Notes under the pieces: model-generated | The model's database searches: none | Told to the model about the DNA's origin: nothing | What the model saw: only the letters and a program-made list of their open reading frames with translations | Position numbers and translations under genes: made by a program | Part shown: positions 44,795-54,004 of the stretch, piece by piece | How positions within the stretch are numbered: the first letter of the stretch is position 1 | Layout of the letters: the number at the start of each line of letters is the position of its first letter | Assembly (NCBI RefSeq): GCF_021389935.1 | Contig: NZ_CP089979.1 | Location: 5,313,001-5,377,000, forward strand | Length of the DNA: 64,000 nt | Direction: 5' to 3' | Origin: Fulvivirga ligni | Lineage (GTDB): Bacteria; Bacteroidota; Bacteroidia; Cytophagales; Cyclobacteriaceae

Positions 44795-45451
44795 ATGAAA
44801 TTCTTTATAGATACCGCAAACTTAGATGAAATCCAAGAGGCATATGACCTTGGCGTTTTAGATGGTGTAACTACCAACCCTTCTTTAATGGCTAAAGAAG
44901 GAATTAAAGGAGATGAAAATGTAAAAGCTCATTATAAAGCTATCTGTGACATTGTAGATAACAATGTAAGTGCAGAAGTAATTGCTACTGACTTTGACTC
45001 AATGATCAAAGAAGGTGAAGAGCTTGCAAAGATAGATGATAAGATCGTAGTAAAGATACCTATGATTAAAGATGGTGTTAAAGCCATTAAATACCTTTCT
45101 TCACAAGAAATAAGAACTAACTGTACTTTAGTATTCTCTGCAGGACAAGCTTTACTTGCTGCTAAAGCTGGTGCCAGTTATGTTTCTCCATTCATTGGAA
45201 GATTAGATGATATTGCTTATGATGGTCTTACTTTAATAGAGCAAATCGTAAATATTTATGATAACTATGGTTATGCTACTGAAGTATTAGCTGCTAGTAT
45301 CAGACACACCATGCACCTTATTCAGTGTGCAGAGATTGGTGCTGATGTAGCTACTTGTCCTTTAAAAGTTATCACTAGCTTATTAAACCACCCGCTTACT
45401 GATTCTGGCTTAGAGAAATTCTTAGCTGACCATAAAAAAGTGAACGGTTAA
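44795..45451 (+). CDS. fsa: Transaldolase-like fructose-6-phosphate aldolase (Fsa/TalC type)
   Basis: 218 residues, the short form of the transaldolase family. [31 protein letters not shown] opens the barrel (given up to the TTNPS motif), the Schiff-base lysine lies in [11 protein letters not shown] near residue 86, and [10 protein letters not shown] is near 130. Members act as transaldolase or as fructose-6-phosphate aldolase; which of the two cannot be told by eye. ftsE follows after 12 nt, so the genes may be co-transcribed without a functional link. Confidence 0.9.
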   Translation: MKFFIDTANLDEIQEAYDLGVLDGVTTNPSLMAKEGIKGDENVKAHYKAICDIVDNNVSAEVIATDFDSMIKEGEELAKIDDKIVVKIPMIKDGVKAIKYLSSQEIRTNCTLVFSAGQALLAAKAGASYVSPFIGRLDDIAYDGLTLIEQIVNIYDNYGYATEVLAASIRHTMHLIQCAEIGADVATCPLKVITSLLNHPLTDSGLEKFLADHKKVNG

Positions 45452-45463
45452 AATATTACTGAG

Positions 45464-46177
45464 ATGTCTTTTTCTTCCGATCCCGTAGTACGAATAAAGG
45501 ATGCCTCCATCTTTCAGGACGACAGAACTGTTTTGAATGATGTCAATTGCGAAATTGAAAAAGGCGAATTTGTTTTCCTTGTGGGTAGAACCGGTGGGGG
45601 AAAGACATCTCTTCTTAAAACCTTATATGCCGATCTAGACCTTAGACTTGGCGAAATTAATGTGGCCGGTTTTAACATTGGCAACATCAGACATAGTGAA
45701 GTCCCTTTATTGAGAAGAAAACTGGGGATCATCTTTCAAGACTTTCAATTATTTCCTGACAGAACTGTAGCTGAAAACCTCATTTTCGTAATGAAGGCTA
45801 CCGGTTGGAAAGAGAAATCTAAAATGAAGGCCAGAATCACCGAGGTACTTATTCAGGTAGGACTTGGTTCTGTTGCGTCTAAAATGCCTCACCAGTTATC
45901 CGGAGGTGAGCAGCAAAGAGTAGTGATAGCCAGAGCCTTATTAAACGAACCCGTTATTCTATTAGCAGATGAGCCTACTGGAAACCTCGACCCTGAAGTT
46001 TCTCAAGGCATCTTCAAACTCTTCCAGGATATCAACAAAAGCGGTACTGCAGTGCTAATGGCTACTCATGACCATAATTTGGTAAAGAACCACCCGGCCA
46101 GAGTGCTTAAATGTGAGAATGGTAAAGTGCTAGACTCTAAAATTGAAAGCTTCGAACTTAGTACCAAATATTACTAA
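45464..46177 (+). CDS. ftsE: ABC-type ATPase FtsE
   Basis: 237 residues. Walker A GRTGGGKTS near residue 42, Q-loop IIFQDFQLFPDRTVAENL, signature LSGGEQQRVVIARALL, Walker B VILLADEPTGNLDP, H-loop MATHDH. The FtsE/LolD subfamily; FtsE works with the permease FtsX to control peptidoglycan hydrolases at division. No ftsX is adjacent. Its stop overlaps that of the convergent anti-sigma-like gene by 4 nt. Confidence 0.85.
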   Translation: MSFSSDPVVRIKDASIFQDDRTVLNDVNCEIEKGEFVFLVGRTGGGKTSLLKTLYADLDLRLGEINVAGFNIGNIRHSEVPLLRRKLGIIFQDFQLFPDRTVAENLIFVMKATGWKEKSKMKARITEVLIQVGLGSVASKMPHQLSGGEQQRVVIARALLNEPVILLADEPTGNLDPEVSQGIFKLFQDINKSGTAVLMATHDHNLVKNHPARVLKCENGKVLDSKIESFELSTKYY

Positions 46178-46710
46178 ACATTAGCCCCTTCGGAGGCTTG
46201 TTCCTTTTCAGCATCAATCTTATCCAGCTTTTCCAGCTCCTTATTCAGTATATCTACACGTACTAATAAGTTGAGAATCAGCGCGTCTACTACTTTTTTA
46301 CTAGGATTAGCAACCAACTCTTCTTTGAGCACCTGGTACATGGCATCTAGCTTCTGCATGTCTTGCTCAAAGTCCGGATTCATTTCAAGTGTTTCAGATT
46401 CAAAATCTGCTATTAACTCTCTCTTTTCAGAAATTTCATTAAAGTAAAACTCCTCTACAGAGGTAAACTCAGAAGTTATTTCATTGTGAGCTGTTAAGTT
46501 CTGTGGCTGCTTTAGAGACTCCAGTCTTAGAAAAAGATATACTGAAGATAGAAAAAACAGAATAGATGCGGCCTTCCAAATCCAACCATAGCTTTTCCTA
46601 TGCGGCTGAGGCATATCCTCTTCTATCCCCTTCCACACCTTATCAGATGGATATTCATTATTGAATTCCTCCTTATGAGCATGTATAAAGTCTTCTAACT
46701 TATCCCCCAT
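46174..46710 (-). CDS. Probable anti-sigma factor (membrane protein)
   Basis: 178 residues: a cytoplasmic N-terminal part of about 40 residues (LEDFIHAHKEEFNNEYPSDKVWKGIEEDM, a pattern common in small Bacteroidota anti-sigma proteins), one membrane helix (about 43-61) and a charged periplasmic coil. It overlaps the ECF sigma factor gene by 11 nt, the usual sigma/anti-sigma arrangement. No zinc-binding HxxxCxxC is seen. Function inferred from place and topology. Confidence 0.65.
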   Translation of the reverse strand: MGDKLEDFIHAHKEEFNNEYPSDKVWKGIEEDMPQPHRKSYGWIWKAASILFFLSSVYLFLRLESLKQPQNLTAHNEITSEFTSVEEFYFNEISEKRELIADFESETLEMNPDFEQDMQKLDAMYQVLKEELVANPSKKVVDALILNLLVRVDILNKELEKLDKIDAEKEQASEGANV

Positions 46711-47257
46711 AATTTAGTCCCTCCTTTATTATCTGCTTTAGTTTTGTTTTAGATCTATTTAACTGTGATTTAGAGGTTGATTCAGAAATATCTAATATCT
46801 CGGCAATTTCACTATGGTCATAGCCTTCCATTAAATATAGTGAAAATACTATACGGTAACCATCTGGCAGCTGCATCATGGCCTCTTTTATCAAGTCTAC
46901 CTTATATTGTATATCTGGATCTTCAGACTCGCTAACCAAAACAGGCTCTTCATAGTTATCTACATCATCAAATTCCAGTCTCTTTTTCTGTAAGAAGTTG
47001 ATACTTTTATTGATTACAATTCGCTTAAGCCAGGCTCCAAAAGTAGAATCACCTTTATAGCTGGTTAGATTTTTAAAGGCGCTTACAAAAGCATCTTGCA
47101 GTACATCTTCGGCATCATTTCTATCTTTGACCATGCGAAGACATACATTGAACATAGCCTTAGCATATAGCTGATATAACTCACTATAAGCTTTCCTATT
47201 GCCATTACGACACCTCTCAATTACATCTGCGTGTATATTTATGCTCTGATCTGCCAA
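46700..47257 (-). CDS. ECF-type RNA polymerase sigma factor
   Basis: 185 residues. Region 2 (YAKAMFNVCLRMVKDRNDAEDVLQDAFVSAFKNL, followed by FGAWLKRIVINKSINFLQKK) and region 4 (LPDGYRIVFSLYLMEGYDHSEIAEILDISESTSKSQLNRSKTKLK) are complete. First gene of a two-gene unit with the probable anti-sigma factor. The regulon is unknown. Confidence 0.9.
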   Translation of the reverse strand: MADQSINIHADVIERCRNGNRKAYSELYQLYAKAMFNVCLRMVKDRNDAEDVLQDAFVSAFKNLTSYKGDSTFGAWLKRIVINKSINFLQKKRLEFDDVDNYEEPVLVSESEDPDIQYKVDLIKEAMMQLPDGYRIVFSLYLMEGYDHSEIAEILDISESTSKSQLNRSKTKLKQIIKEGLNYGG

Positions 47258-47312
47258 GTAAGTCCTGTTTCTTGTATAAAGACCGGGGCAAATTATAAAA
47301 GTTGCATCATAT

Positions 47313-47357
47313 AAAAAACAAAGCCCCCAACCAGTTAAAAATAACCATGCCGGGGGC
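47313..47357 (-). terminator. Terminator at the end of the glycoside hydrolase operon
   Basis: Arms GCCCCC and GGGGGC enclose an inner GTTA/TAAC stem, followed on the minus strand by TTTGTTTTTTATA. It lies 23 nt after the GH3 stop codon. Confidence 0.7.
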
Positions 47358-47379
47358 CACCTTATGAAATGAAAAAAAA

Positions 47380-49677
47380 TTACTCCACTAGTGAGATCTT
47401 AATTTTTTTATCGGCAACCATAATTTCAAAGTCGCCTGCTTCTGTTATTTTTTCTCCTCCTTTACCGAAGTAGCTTAAGTCTTCAGAGGTGAGGGTAAAG
47501 TCTACCGTTTTAGATTGTCCTGGCTCTAGCATGATTTTTTCAAATCCTCTAAGCCTTTTTACATCAGGAGTAATATGGCTAGCATATAAGTCGCTAGAGA
47601 ACAGATGAATAACTTCTTTACCAGCTACTTTACCTGTATTCTTAACTGTAACTGATATTTTCACTGCCTCTCCTTTCTTAAAGCTTGACTTGTCAGCCTT
47701 CAACCCTGAATATTCGAAAGTAGTGTAGCTCAATCCGTACCCGAATGAGAACTGCGGATTATAATCTGCTTCATAATTGTACACACCCTCAGCCTTTTTC
47801 TGCTCTTCAGATGGCTTATGGATATATGAAATTGTAGCATTAGGATATCTTGGATAGGTATATGGAAGTTTACCTGAAGGATTTACGTCTCCAAACAAGA
47901 TATCTGCCAGGGCATCTCCACCGAAATTACCAGGAAGGTATGTTTGTACTACAGCATCCATTTCTCTTTCAAAACGGCTAATTACACGTGGTCTTCCTTC
48001 GTTAAGTACTAATATCACTGGCTTACCTACTTCGGCTAGTTTATTAGCCAATTCAGTCTGATTCTCAGAGATATAAAGATCATTTAAGTCACCCGGCTTT
48101 TCAGTGTAAGTGTTTTCTCCCAGGCATAGAATTACCACATCCGCAGACTTTGCTGCTTCTACTGCCGCATCAATATCATCCACCTGATCTTCATAGTACT
48201 TGCCATCCATTTTATAACTTACACCAGAAGCATATGATACATTTTCCTTTCCTACTTTACCTTGAATAGCTTCTAAAATAGTATTGTATTGCTCAGTATA
48301 TTCTGGAGTTTTTTCTCCTTGCCATGAGTAAGTCCATGCTCCGTTTAAGGTTCTCATAGAGTTTGCATTAGGACCTGCCACGAGAACTTTAGTATTTTTA
48401 CCCAAAGGCAACACATTTTCATCATTCTTAAGCAAAGTGATGGCCTCTGAAGCCATAGTGTATGCAGCTTTTTCAAACTCCTCACTTCCGAATTTAGGAT
48501 AGTCTTTATAGTTGGTAGTTGGTTTTTCAAAAAGGTTCAGAGCATATTTCACTCTTAAAACTCTTCTCACGGCATCATCTATACGATCCATGCTTACCTT
48601 ACCTTCTTTCACCAATGCAATAAGATCATTACAGAAAGGCTCATATTGGTATGGAATCATTGACATGTCAATACCAGCATTGATAGCCATCATCACAGCA
48701 TCTTTGTTAGTAGCAGCTACTCTATCTCTTCTATGTAAATTTTCAATGTCTGCCCAGTCGGTCACCACTAAACCTTTAAAGCCTAATTCTTCTTTTAAAA
48801 GCTTGGTAAGTAACTCATAGTTAGCATGAACAGGCACACCATTGATAATACCTGAGTTCACCATAATAGTGTGAGCCCCGGCTTCAACGGCCGCTTTAAA
48901 AGATGGCAAATGATACTCTCTCAACACGTCTTCAGGAATATAAGACGGTGTTCTGTCTTTACCTGATATAGCAGCATGATACCCAAGAAAATGCTTTAAA
49001 CTAGAAGCGATGTGTTCTGGATTGCCTACATCATTATTATCACCCTCATAACCATCAATCATTTGTACACCCAACTCAGTAACCAAATACGGATCTTCAC
49101 CAAAAGACTCCCACATACGAGAGAAACGAGGATCCATACCGAGATCAAGTACGGGAGAGAAGTTCCATGGAATAGAGCTAGCTCTGGTTTCATAAGCGGT
49201 AATCTGAGCACCTTGCTTCACTAATTCTCTATTTCTACTGGCCCCTTGAGCTATTTGCTGAGGAAACATGGTAGCGCCTACAGTATATGTAGCTCCATGT
49301 ATTTCATCTACACCGTAAATAACCGGTATTCTTAAGCGAGTATCTTTCATCGCCACTTTTTGAATCTCGCTGATGATGTCATGCCATTTTTCAGGAGTAA
49401 GGGCGCGATTATTGGCTGTATTTAAAACTGACCCGATATGATACTTGACAAGGGCCTTTTTCATAGCCTCTGGATCTAGCTTTAGCGGCTCATAACTTGA
49501 ATATATGTTATCTCCTTTTCCTATAACATCCAGAGTAATTTGAGCCATCTGACCCACTTTTTCCTCAAGAGTCATTTTCTTGATTAGAGCTTCTATTTTA
49601 GCTTCATCGTTCTTCTGACCAAAAGCAAAAAGACTTATTAATAAAATAAACGCAGTTAATCCGGTCTTTATCTTCAT
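47380..49677 (-). CDS. Glycoside hydrolase family 3, beta-glucosidase (BglX-like)
   Basis: 765 residues with signal peptide (to about residue 20, ..SLFAFGQ), GH3 N-terminal barrel with nucleophile Asp307 in GLVVTDWADIENL, a KHF(L)GY motif near 228, the GH3 C-terminal domain with VLVAGPNANSMRTLNGAWTYSWQG, and a fibronectin-III-like C-terminus (KKGEAVKISVTVKNTG). Releases glucose from beta-linked oligosaccharides in the periplasm. Last gene of the polysaccharide locus, 15 nt after the GH30 gene. Confidence 0.93.
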   Translation of the reverse strand: MKIKTGLTAFILLISLFAFGQKNDEAKIEALIKKMTLEEKVGQMAQITLDVIGKGDNIYSSYEPLKLDPEAMKKALVKYHIGSVLNTANNRALTPEKWHDIISEIQKVAMKDTRLRIPVIYGVDEIHGATYTVGATMFPQQIAQGASRNRELVKQGAQITAYETRASSIPWNFSPVLDLGMDPRFSRMWESFGEDPYLVTELGVQMIDGYEGDNNDVGNPEHIASSLKHFLGYHAAISGKDRTPSYIPEDVLREYHLPSFKAAVEAGAHTIMVNSGIINGVPVHANYELLTKLLKEELGFKGLVVTDWADIENLHRRDRVAATNKDAVMMAINAGIDMSMIPYQYEPFCNDLIALVKEGKVSMDRIDDAVRRVLRVKYALNLFEKPTTNYKDYPKFGSEEFEKAAYTMASEAITLLKNDENVLPLGKNTKVLVAGPNANSMRTLNGAWTYSWQGEKTPEYTEQYNTILEAIQGKVGKENVSYASGVSYKMDGKYYEDQVDDIDAAVEAAKSADVVILCLGENTYTEKPGDLNDLYISENQTELANKLAEVGKPVILVLNEGRPRVISRFEREMDAVVQTYLPGNFGGDALADILFGDVNPSGKLPYTYPRYPNATISYIHKPSEEQKKAEGVYNYEADYNPQFSFGYGLSYTTFEYSGLKADKSSFKKGEAVKISVTVKNTGKVAGKEVIHLFSSDLYASHITPDVKRLRGFEKIMLEPGQSKTVDFTLTSEDLSYFGKGGEKITEAGDFEIMVADKKIKISLVE

Positions 49678-49692
49678 TCTTTCCTATAATTA

Positions 49693-51117
49693 TTATAATT
49701 GATATATATAAGTAGCCACAGCTCCCGGCTGTAATTTGGTTGTAATTTCTTTATCCTTAATTCTCATTGTAAATACCTGATCATCAGAACCTTCATTTAG
49801 TACGATATTGATGATCTCACCTGCTGGAGTTTTAAAAGCCACATTTGGCAAGCCATCTATCATGTTGCTCTCTACCCTTACACTACCCGGCCTCACATAT
49901 TTAGAAGCATGAGCTATGATATAATAAGCAGGGTTCCTGATTACCTCATTACCATCAATAGTTACCGCACCAAGACATCTGTCACAGCCACCTCTATCAG
50001 TATGTGGGTTCTGATCTGGATCAGCCGCAAGGTTCCATTCCAATACCGTTTTACACCAATTTCTAGTAGCCCCAATAATCAACTCTTTAGTATGCCACTT
50101 GATATCCTGAGGAAAATTACCTGGAGCTCCAATCCATTGCTCTGTGAAATATAAATTCTTATCAGGGTATTGATCATGAAGACTTTTGAGCGTGTCAATA
50201 GTACCGCCGTATAAATGGAAAGCTGCTCCATCTACATATTTGGCAGCTTCTTCATCCTGGTAAATGGTAGCCGGATAATCTGGTCTATCGGCATTATGAT
50301 CATATACTATAATCTTAGTTTTAATGCCGGCATCTTGAAAAACAGGCCCTAAACTGGTTTTTATAAACTCAGCCTGTTGATCAGCCTTCATGAGTAGACT
50401 TGGGTTATTACCAGGATGCAGAGGTTCATTCTGAATGGTTAAGGCATGGATAGTAATCCCTTCAGCCTCCATTCCTTGAATATACTTCACTAAATAATGA
50501 GAATATGCATCATAGAATTTAGGGAGAAGACTTCCTCCTCTGGTATCCTTATTATCTTTCATCCACTTAGGCGGAGACCATGGTGATCCTAAAATTTGAA
50601 TATCAGGATTAATGGATAAGATTTCCTTCAAAACCGGAATAAGATGTTCTTGGTCTCTCTCCAATGTGAATTTCTTTAATTCAACATCTTCTTCTCCATC
50701 AGCAAGATCATCATAAGAAAATGGCTCCGCATCTAGATCAGAAGCTCCGACACTGAGCCTCAGATAGCTCACTCCAATAGACTCACCATCAGTTGAAAAC
50801 AGATTTTGTAATAGCTGATGACGTGAACTGCTATCCATCTGGTGAATGTGCATCGCACTTCCGCCTGTGAGCGTATATCCAAAGCCATCAATCTCCTGAT
50901 ACTTCTGCTCAGGGTTAATTTCGATAACAGCATTGGATACATCTGTGGCAGTGTCAATATGCACAACTTCTTGTTCCAATAGCAATTTACTTTGATCGCC
51001 CGTGGTGATCATGGCCTTTAATGGTAAAACCTGAATTTCCTGAGCTTCCTTTTTACCGCTACATGCTAGGGTTAATAATCCAGCTGAAATTAACGCAAAT
51101 ACTCCCTTCACTCTCAT
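49693..51117 (-). CDS. Glycoside hydrolase family 30 lipoprotein (beta-1,6-glucanase or glucosylceramidase type)
   Basis: 474 residues. Lipoprotein signal peptide ends LTLACSGKK (Cys19). GH30 features: YQEIDGFGYTLTGGSA, LGSPWSPPKWMKDN, acid/base Glu231 in IQNEPLHPGN, nucleophile Glu326 in LYFTEQWIG, and the C-terminal beta domain. In related loci GH30 enzymes next to GH3 attack beta-1,6-glucan; that substrate is an inference here. Overlaps the GH5 gene by 4 nt. Confidence 0.92.
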   Translation of the reverse strand: MRVKGVFALISAGLLTLACSGKKEAQEIQVLPLKAMITTGDQSKLLLEQEVVHIDTATDVSNAVIEINPEQKYQEIDGFGYTLTGGSAMHIHQMDSSSRHQLLQNLFSTDGESIGVSYLRLSVGASDLDAEPFSYDDLADGEEDVELKKFTLERDQEHLIPVLKEILSINPDIQILGSPWSPPKWMKDNKDTRGGSLLPKFYDAYSHYLVKYIQGMEAEGITIHALTIQNEPLHPGNNPSLLMKADQQAEFIKTSLGPVFQDAGIKTKIIVYDHNADRPDYPATIYQDEEAAKYVDGAAFHLYGGTIDTLKSLHDQYPDKNLYFTEQWIGAPGNFPQDIKWHTKELIIGATRNWCKTVLEWNLAADPDQNPHTDRGGCDRCLGAVTIDGNEVIRNPAYYIIAHASKYVRPGSVRVESNMIDGLPNVAFKTPAGEIINIVLNEGSDDQVFTMRIKDKEITTKLQPGAVATYIYQL

Positions 51118-53870
51118 TTTCTTACTAAAACCCTCTTTGTATATGCACTATCCTTTTCTGTGATGGTTATAAAATAAAGACCATCTCTAAGATTTTGATT
51201 TACACTAAATTCGGACGATCCTTTACTTTCTCCTGACCATATTTTCTTTCCTGAAGCGTCACTTAAAACTACTAGTTTAACGTCTGCAGCATTGGTGAAA
51301 TGAATTTGGATAGGTCCATCAGTAGGGTTAGGATAAATAAGGGTACCATTACTTTTTTCATCTATTCCGGTGGGTAGGTCAGGGCCAAGATAAGTCAGCT
51401 CAAACCAGTTAATGTTAAATAATGAAGCGGTTGCCTGAAGACGGATTGTTTGATATCCTTTTTCTAAGAAGGCCATTGAGCCAGAGGCTGTTGACCAATC
51501 TTGCCAGCCACCCGTTGCGGAAAAGGCAACACTACTTATCTCCTCTGCATTTCCTTCAGCATCAACAGTGTGTAAACTTAACGAGCCACCCGCTTCTTCT
51601 GAAGCCACCCTGTAACCTACTTTAAAATATCCTGTTTCTTCTACCTCTACATCATAATCCAAATAATCACCATTATCTGTATACCCTACATTTTGTCCTC
51701 CTCCAGTATCTTGAGTAGTTTCTAACTCAAAGCCATTATTAACGGTAAAGTCTTCCGCTTCGATTCTTCCTGGTACAGATAACGGTAAAGCGCCGCCTTC
51801 TAAGAAAATATCTATCAGAAGATCTGAGAAGGCATCCAATGACATGTCATAGATGGTTTTGATTTCTGTACCGCTATATGATATTAGCACCTCATCTCCA
51901 TATGAAACCTCTTGAGATAAGTAAATATTAATCATCTGAGACGCGTCATCATTTAAAACAACACTGTCAATCTCCACGCTATTCCCATTGATTGATGCAG
52001 TAAATCCATGATCCTCTGGGATAGAAATGAAAGGTTGATTAAATATCAGTCCTACCTTTTTTTTTTGATCAATAGCCTTTTTCTCAATGACCTTTGGTTT
52101 CTCTGTTACCTCCGAAGGGCCATTTATTTGGAAGTAATTAAAATTAAAACCTCCTACATCAATCTGCACCTTGAGCTTTTGTCTACCAGCTTTTAGATAT
52201 ACATCATTTATCGTAGTGGTTTTCCATAACTGATAGCCACCTGTACTTAGCATCGTAGTGCTTTCTGCTACACGCACATTATCTGAATAAAAAGAAATTT
52301 TACCGTCACCTGACGAGGCTGTTCTAACGGAAATGCTATACATTCCTTCCTCTTCAACATCTATGGTATACTGTAACCATTCCCCATCTTCCGTCCAACC
52401 TACATTATATCCATTGGTGGTTTCATCTAAACAAGCTTCAATATCTACCCCATCATTTCTATACTGACCACCATTATTCCAGGAAGCACCACCCGCATTT
52501 CCGGTGGTATTAGTTGAAACTTTATCGTAGTAGGCAAACCCGTCTTTACCCAAATCGTAATTGACAGCAAATACCACGTTTTCTTCTCCATTAGCTTCAA
52601 TTATATGTTGCTTAAAGGGTTTAGTTTCATCGGTATGAGGCTGTCTGATGAGAGCATCCACCACGTCTTTTTTAAATATTGTATTTTCAAGCTTTGTATT
52701 TTCAGCAAATTGCATTAACCCATCAAAAGCAACTGATTCAGAGGGCTTTGCACCGCCGTTCCAGTAGTTAAGAACACTTTGATAGGCATCGGGCTTCTTA
52801 ATTTGAAGTGGATTATTCCCACCTAGTTTTTTAAGTGGCCACCAACTCCAGCCCATATTGTTAGACTCGAACAGAGCCACAGCATTAGTAAACCATTTAT
52901 TAGAATTCTCTCCAGTTTCACCAAGCCAGATAGGTACATTCCTGCTATTTCGCATGTTTAACATACCTTGTATAGCTCCCACTTCGTTTGAGTTCCAATA
53001 TTTATGGAAGCTGATAACCATATTATTATCCCACAATGATGGTAGGCCAGAGTAATTGTTACCCCAGCAATTTCCTTCTATTATTATAATGTGGTTTTGA
53101 TCGACCTCTCTTATAGCGGCCGTAATGTCTTTTTCTAATTGCCATAACTGAGCATTTGAACTTTCTGCACATCCATTTGGATCTGACTCGTGATTTTGAA
53201 AGCCCCAGTTAGGCTCATTGATTATATCGTACCCTCCTATCATTGGCTCGTCAGCATATCTTTCAGCTAACTTTTTCCAGAGAGCAATCATTTTATTTTT
53301 ATTATCCTGGCTTTCCCATAGTGAAGGTTTTGAGGGATCGTAATCACTAATGTCTGCATTTTCACCTTGACCGCCAGGAGCTGCATGCAGATCTAAAATG
53401 AGGTATATATTGTTGGCTTTACACCAGGCGAGAAGATTGTCGGTTAGCTCAAAACCCTTATCTAGCCACGTATTTTGGCCTTGAACCGGCTCTTCTTCAA
53501 TAGGTAGGGTAAACAGCTTGTAGTGCATGGGTAATCTCACCATATTAAAACCCCATGATGACATAGAGTCTATATCAATCTCTCTGGTGTGATTAGAGAG
53601 CCACGCATCATAGAACTGTTGCTTCTTTGTTTCGCCTACTAATTCTTCTATTCTAGCTTCTATTTCGTGCTGAGCTCCAGAAGTTTGTAGCATATAACCT
53701 TCCTGTAACATCCATCCGCCTAAACCAATACCTCGCCATAATACATTTTCCTCGGTTTCAGAATCTATAATTCTGGTTCCTGATGCTTTGAGAAATCCCT
53801 GAGCAAAACCTGAGTAGGATAAAACAGAAAATGTGAAGCAAGCTAAATAAGTAAGTAGTTGTTTATGCAT
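51114..53870 (-). CDS. Glycoside hydrolase family 5 with two CBM6 modules and T9SS sorting domain
   Basis: 918 residues. Signal peptide (to FAQG), GH5 domain about 25-375 with acid/base Glu219 in YDIINEPNWG and nucleophile Glu318 in IWLGETGEN, an unclear linker, a first CBM6-like module about 425-580 (GYNVGWTEDGEWLQYTIDV), a bridge about 585-690, a second CBM6 about 695-825 (GRIEAEDF, NVGYTDNGDYLDYDVEV), and a type A T9SS sorting domain at the end (IYPNPTDGPIQIHF to VLVRK). It would be exported by T9SS and act outside the cell, upstream of GH30 and GH3. The barrel resembles exo-glucanase-like GH5 members; the exact linkage cleaved is not clear. Confidence 0.9.
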   Translation of the reverse strand: MHKQLLTYLACFTFSVLSYSGFAQGFLKASGTRIIDSETEENVLWRGIGLGGWMLQEGYMLQTSGAQHEIEARIEELVGETKKQQFYDAWLSNHTREIDIDSMSSWGFNMVRLPMHYKLFTLPIEEEPVQGQNTWLDKGFELTDNLLAWCKANNIYLILDLHAAPGGQGENADISDYDPSKPSLWESQDNKNKMIALWKKLAERYADEPMIGGYDIINEPNWGFQNHESDPNGCAESSNAQLWQLEKDITAAIREVDQNHIIIIEGNCWGNNYSGLPSLWDNNMVISFHKYWNSNEVGAIQGMLNMRNSRNVPIWLGETGENSNKWFTNAVALFESNNMGWSWWPLKKLGGNNPLQIKKPDAYQSVLNYWNGGAKPSESVAFDGLMQFAENTKLENTIFKKDVVDALIRQPHTDETKPFKQHIIEANGEENVVFAVNYDLGKDGFAYYDKVSTNTTGNAGGASWNNGGQYRNDGVDIEACLDETTNGYNVGWTEDGEWLQYTIDVEEEGMYSISVRTASSGDGKISFYSDNVRVAESTTMLSTGGYQLWKTTTINDVYLKAGRQKLKVQIDVGGFNFNYFQINGPSEVTEKPKVIEKKAIDQKKKVGLIFNQPFISIPEDHGFTASINGNSVEIDSVVLNDDASQMINIYLSQEVSYGDEVLISYSGTEIKTIYDMSLDAFSDLLIDIFLEGGALPLSVPGRIEAEDFTVNNGFELETTQDTGGGQNVGYTDNGDYLDYDVEVEETGYFKVGYRVASEEAGGSLSLHTVDAEGNAEEISSVAFSATGGWQDWSTASGSMAFLEKGYQTIRLQATASLFNINWFELTYLGPDLPTGIDEKSNGTLIYPNPTDGPIQIHFTNAADVKLVVLSDASGKKIWSGESKGSSEFSVNQNLRDGLYFITITEKDSAYTKRVLVRK

Positions 53871-53915
53871 AAGTTATGGCATTTGGAGTTCAAAAAAAGG
53901 CATAAGTATTACACT

Positions 53916-53930
53916 CTCGCACTTTGCGAG
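53916..53930. promoter_or_regulatory. Small palindrome before the GH5 gene
   Basis: CTCGCA-CTT-TGCGAG, 45 nt upstream of the GH5 start. Possible regulatory site or RNA hairpin. Confidence 0.3.
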
Positions 53931-53953
53931 CATCATTTAAACATTAAATTTTT

Positions 53954-53989
53954 AATAAGAAGAAGCACCCGGAAATGGGTGCTTCTTTT
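53954..53989 (-). terminator. Intra-operon terminator after susD
   Basis: Minus strand arms AAGAAGCACCC and GGGTGCTTCTT with a 6-nt loop, T-rich tail. It lies between susD and the hydrolase genes, so susC-susD could be expressed above the enzymes. Confidence 0.7.
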
Positions 53990-54004
53990 ATATTGGATTA
54001 GATA

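Noticed and set aside
46174-47257. FecI/FecR-type pair controlling a SusC transporter
   Set aside because: The partner protein lacks a FecR domain, neither SusC in the window has the N-terminal signalling domain, and the pair is separated from the polysaccharide locus by a terminator.
48512-48820. 102-codon open frame antisense to the GH3 gene
   Set aside because: Shadow of a well-conserved coding region.
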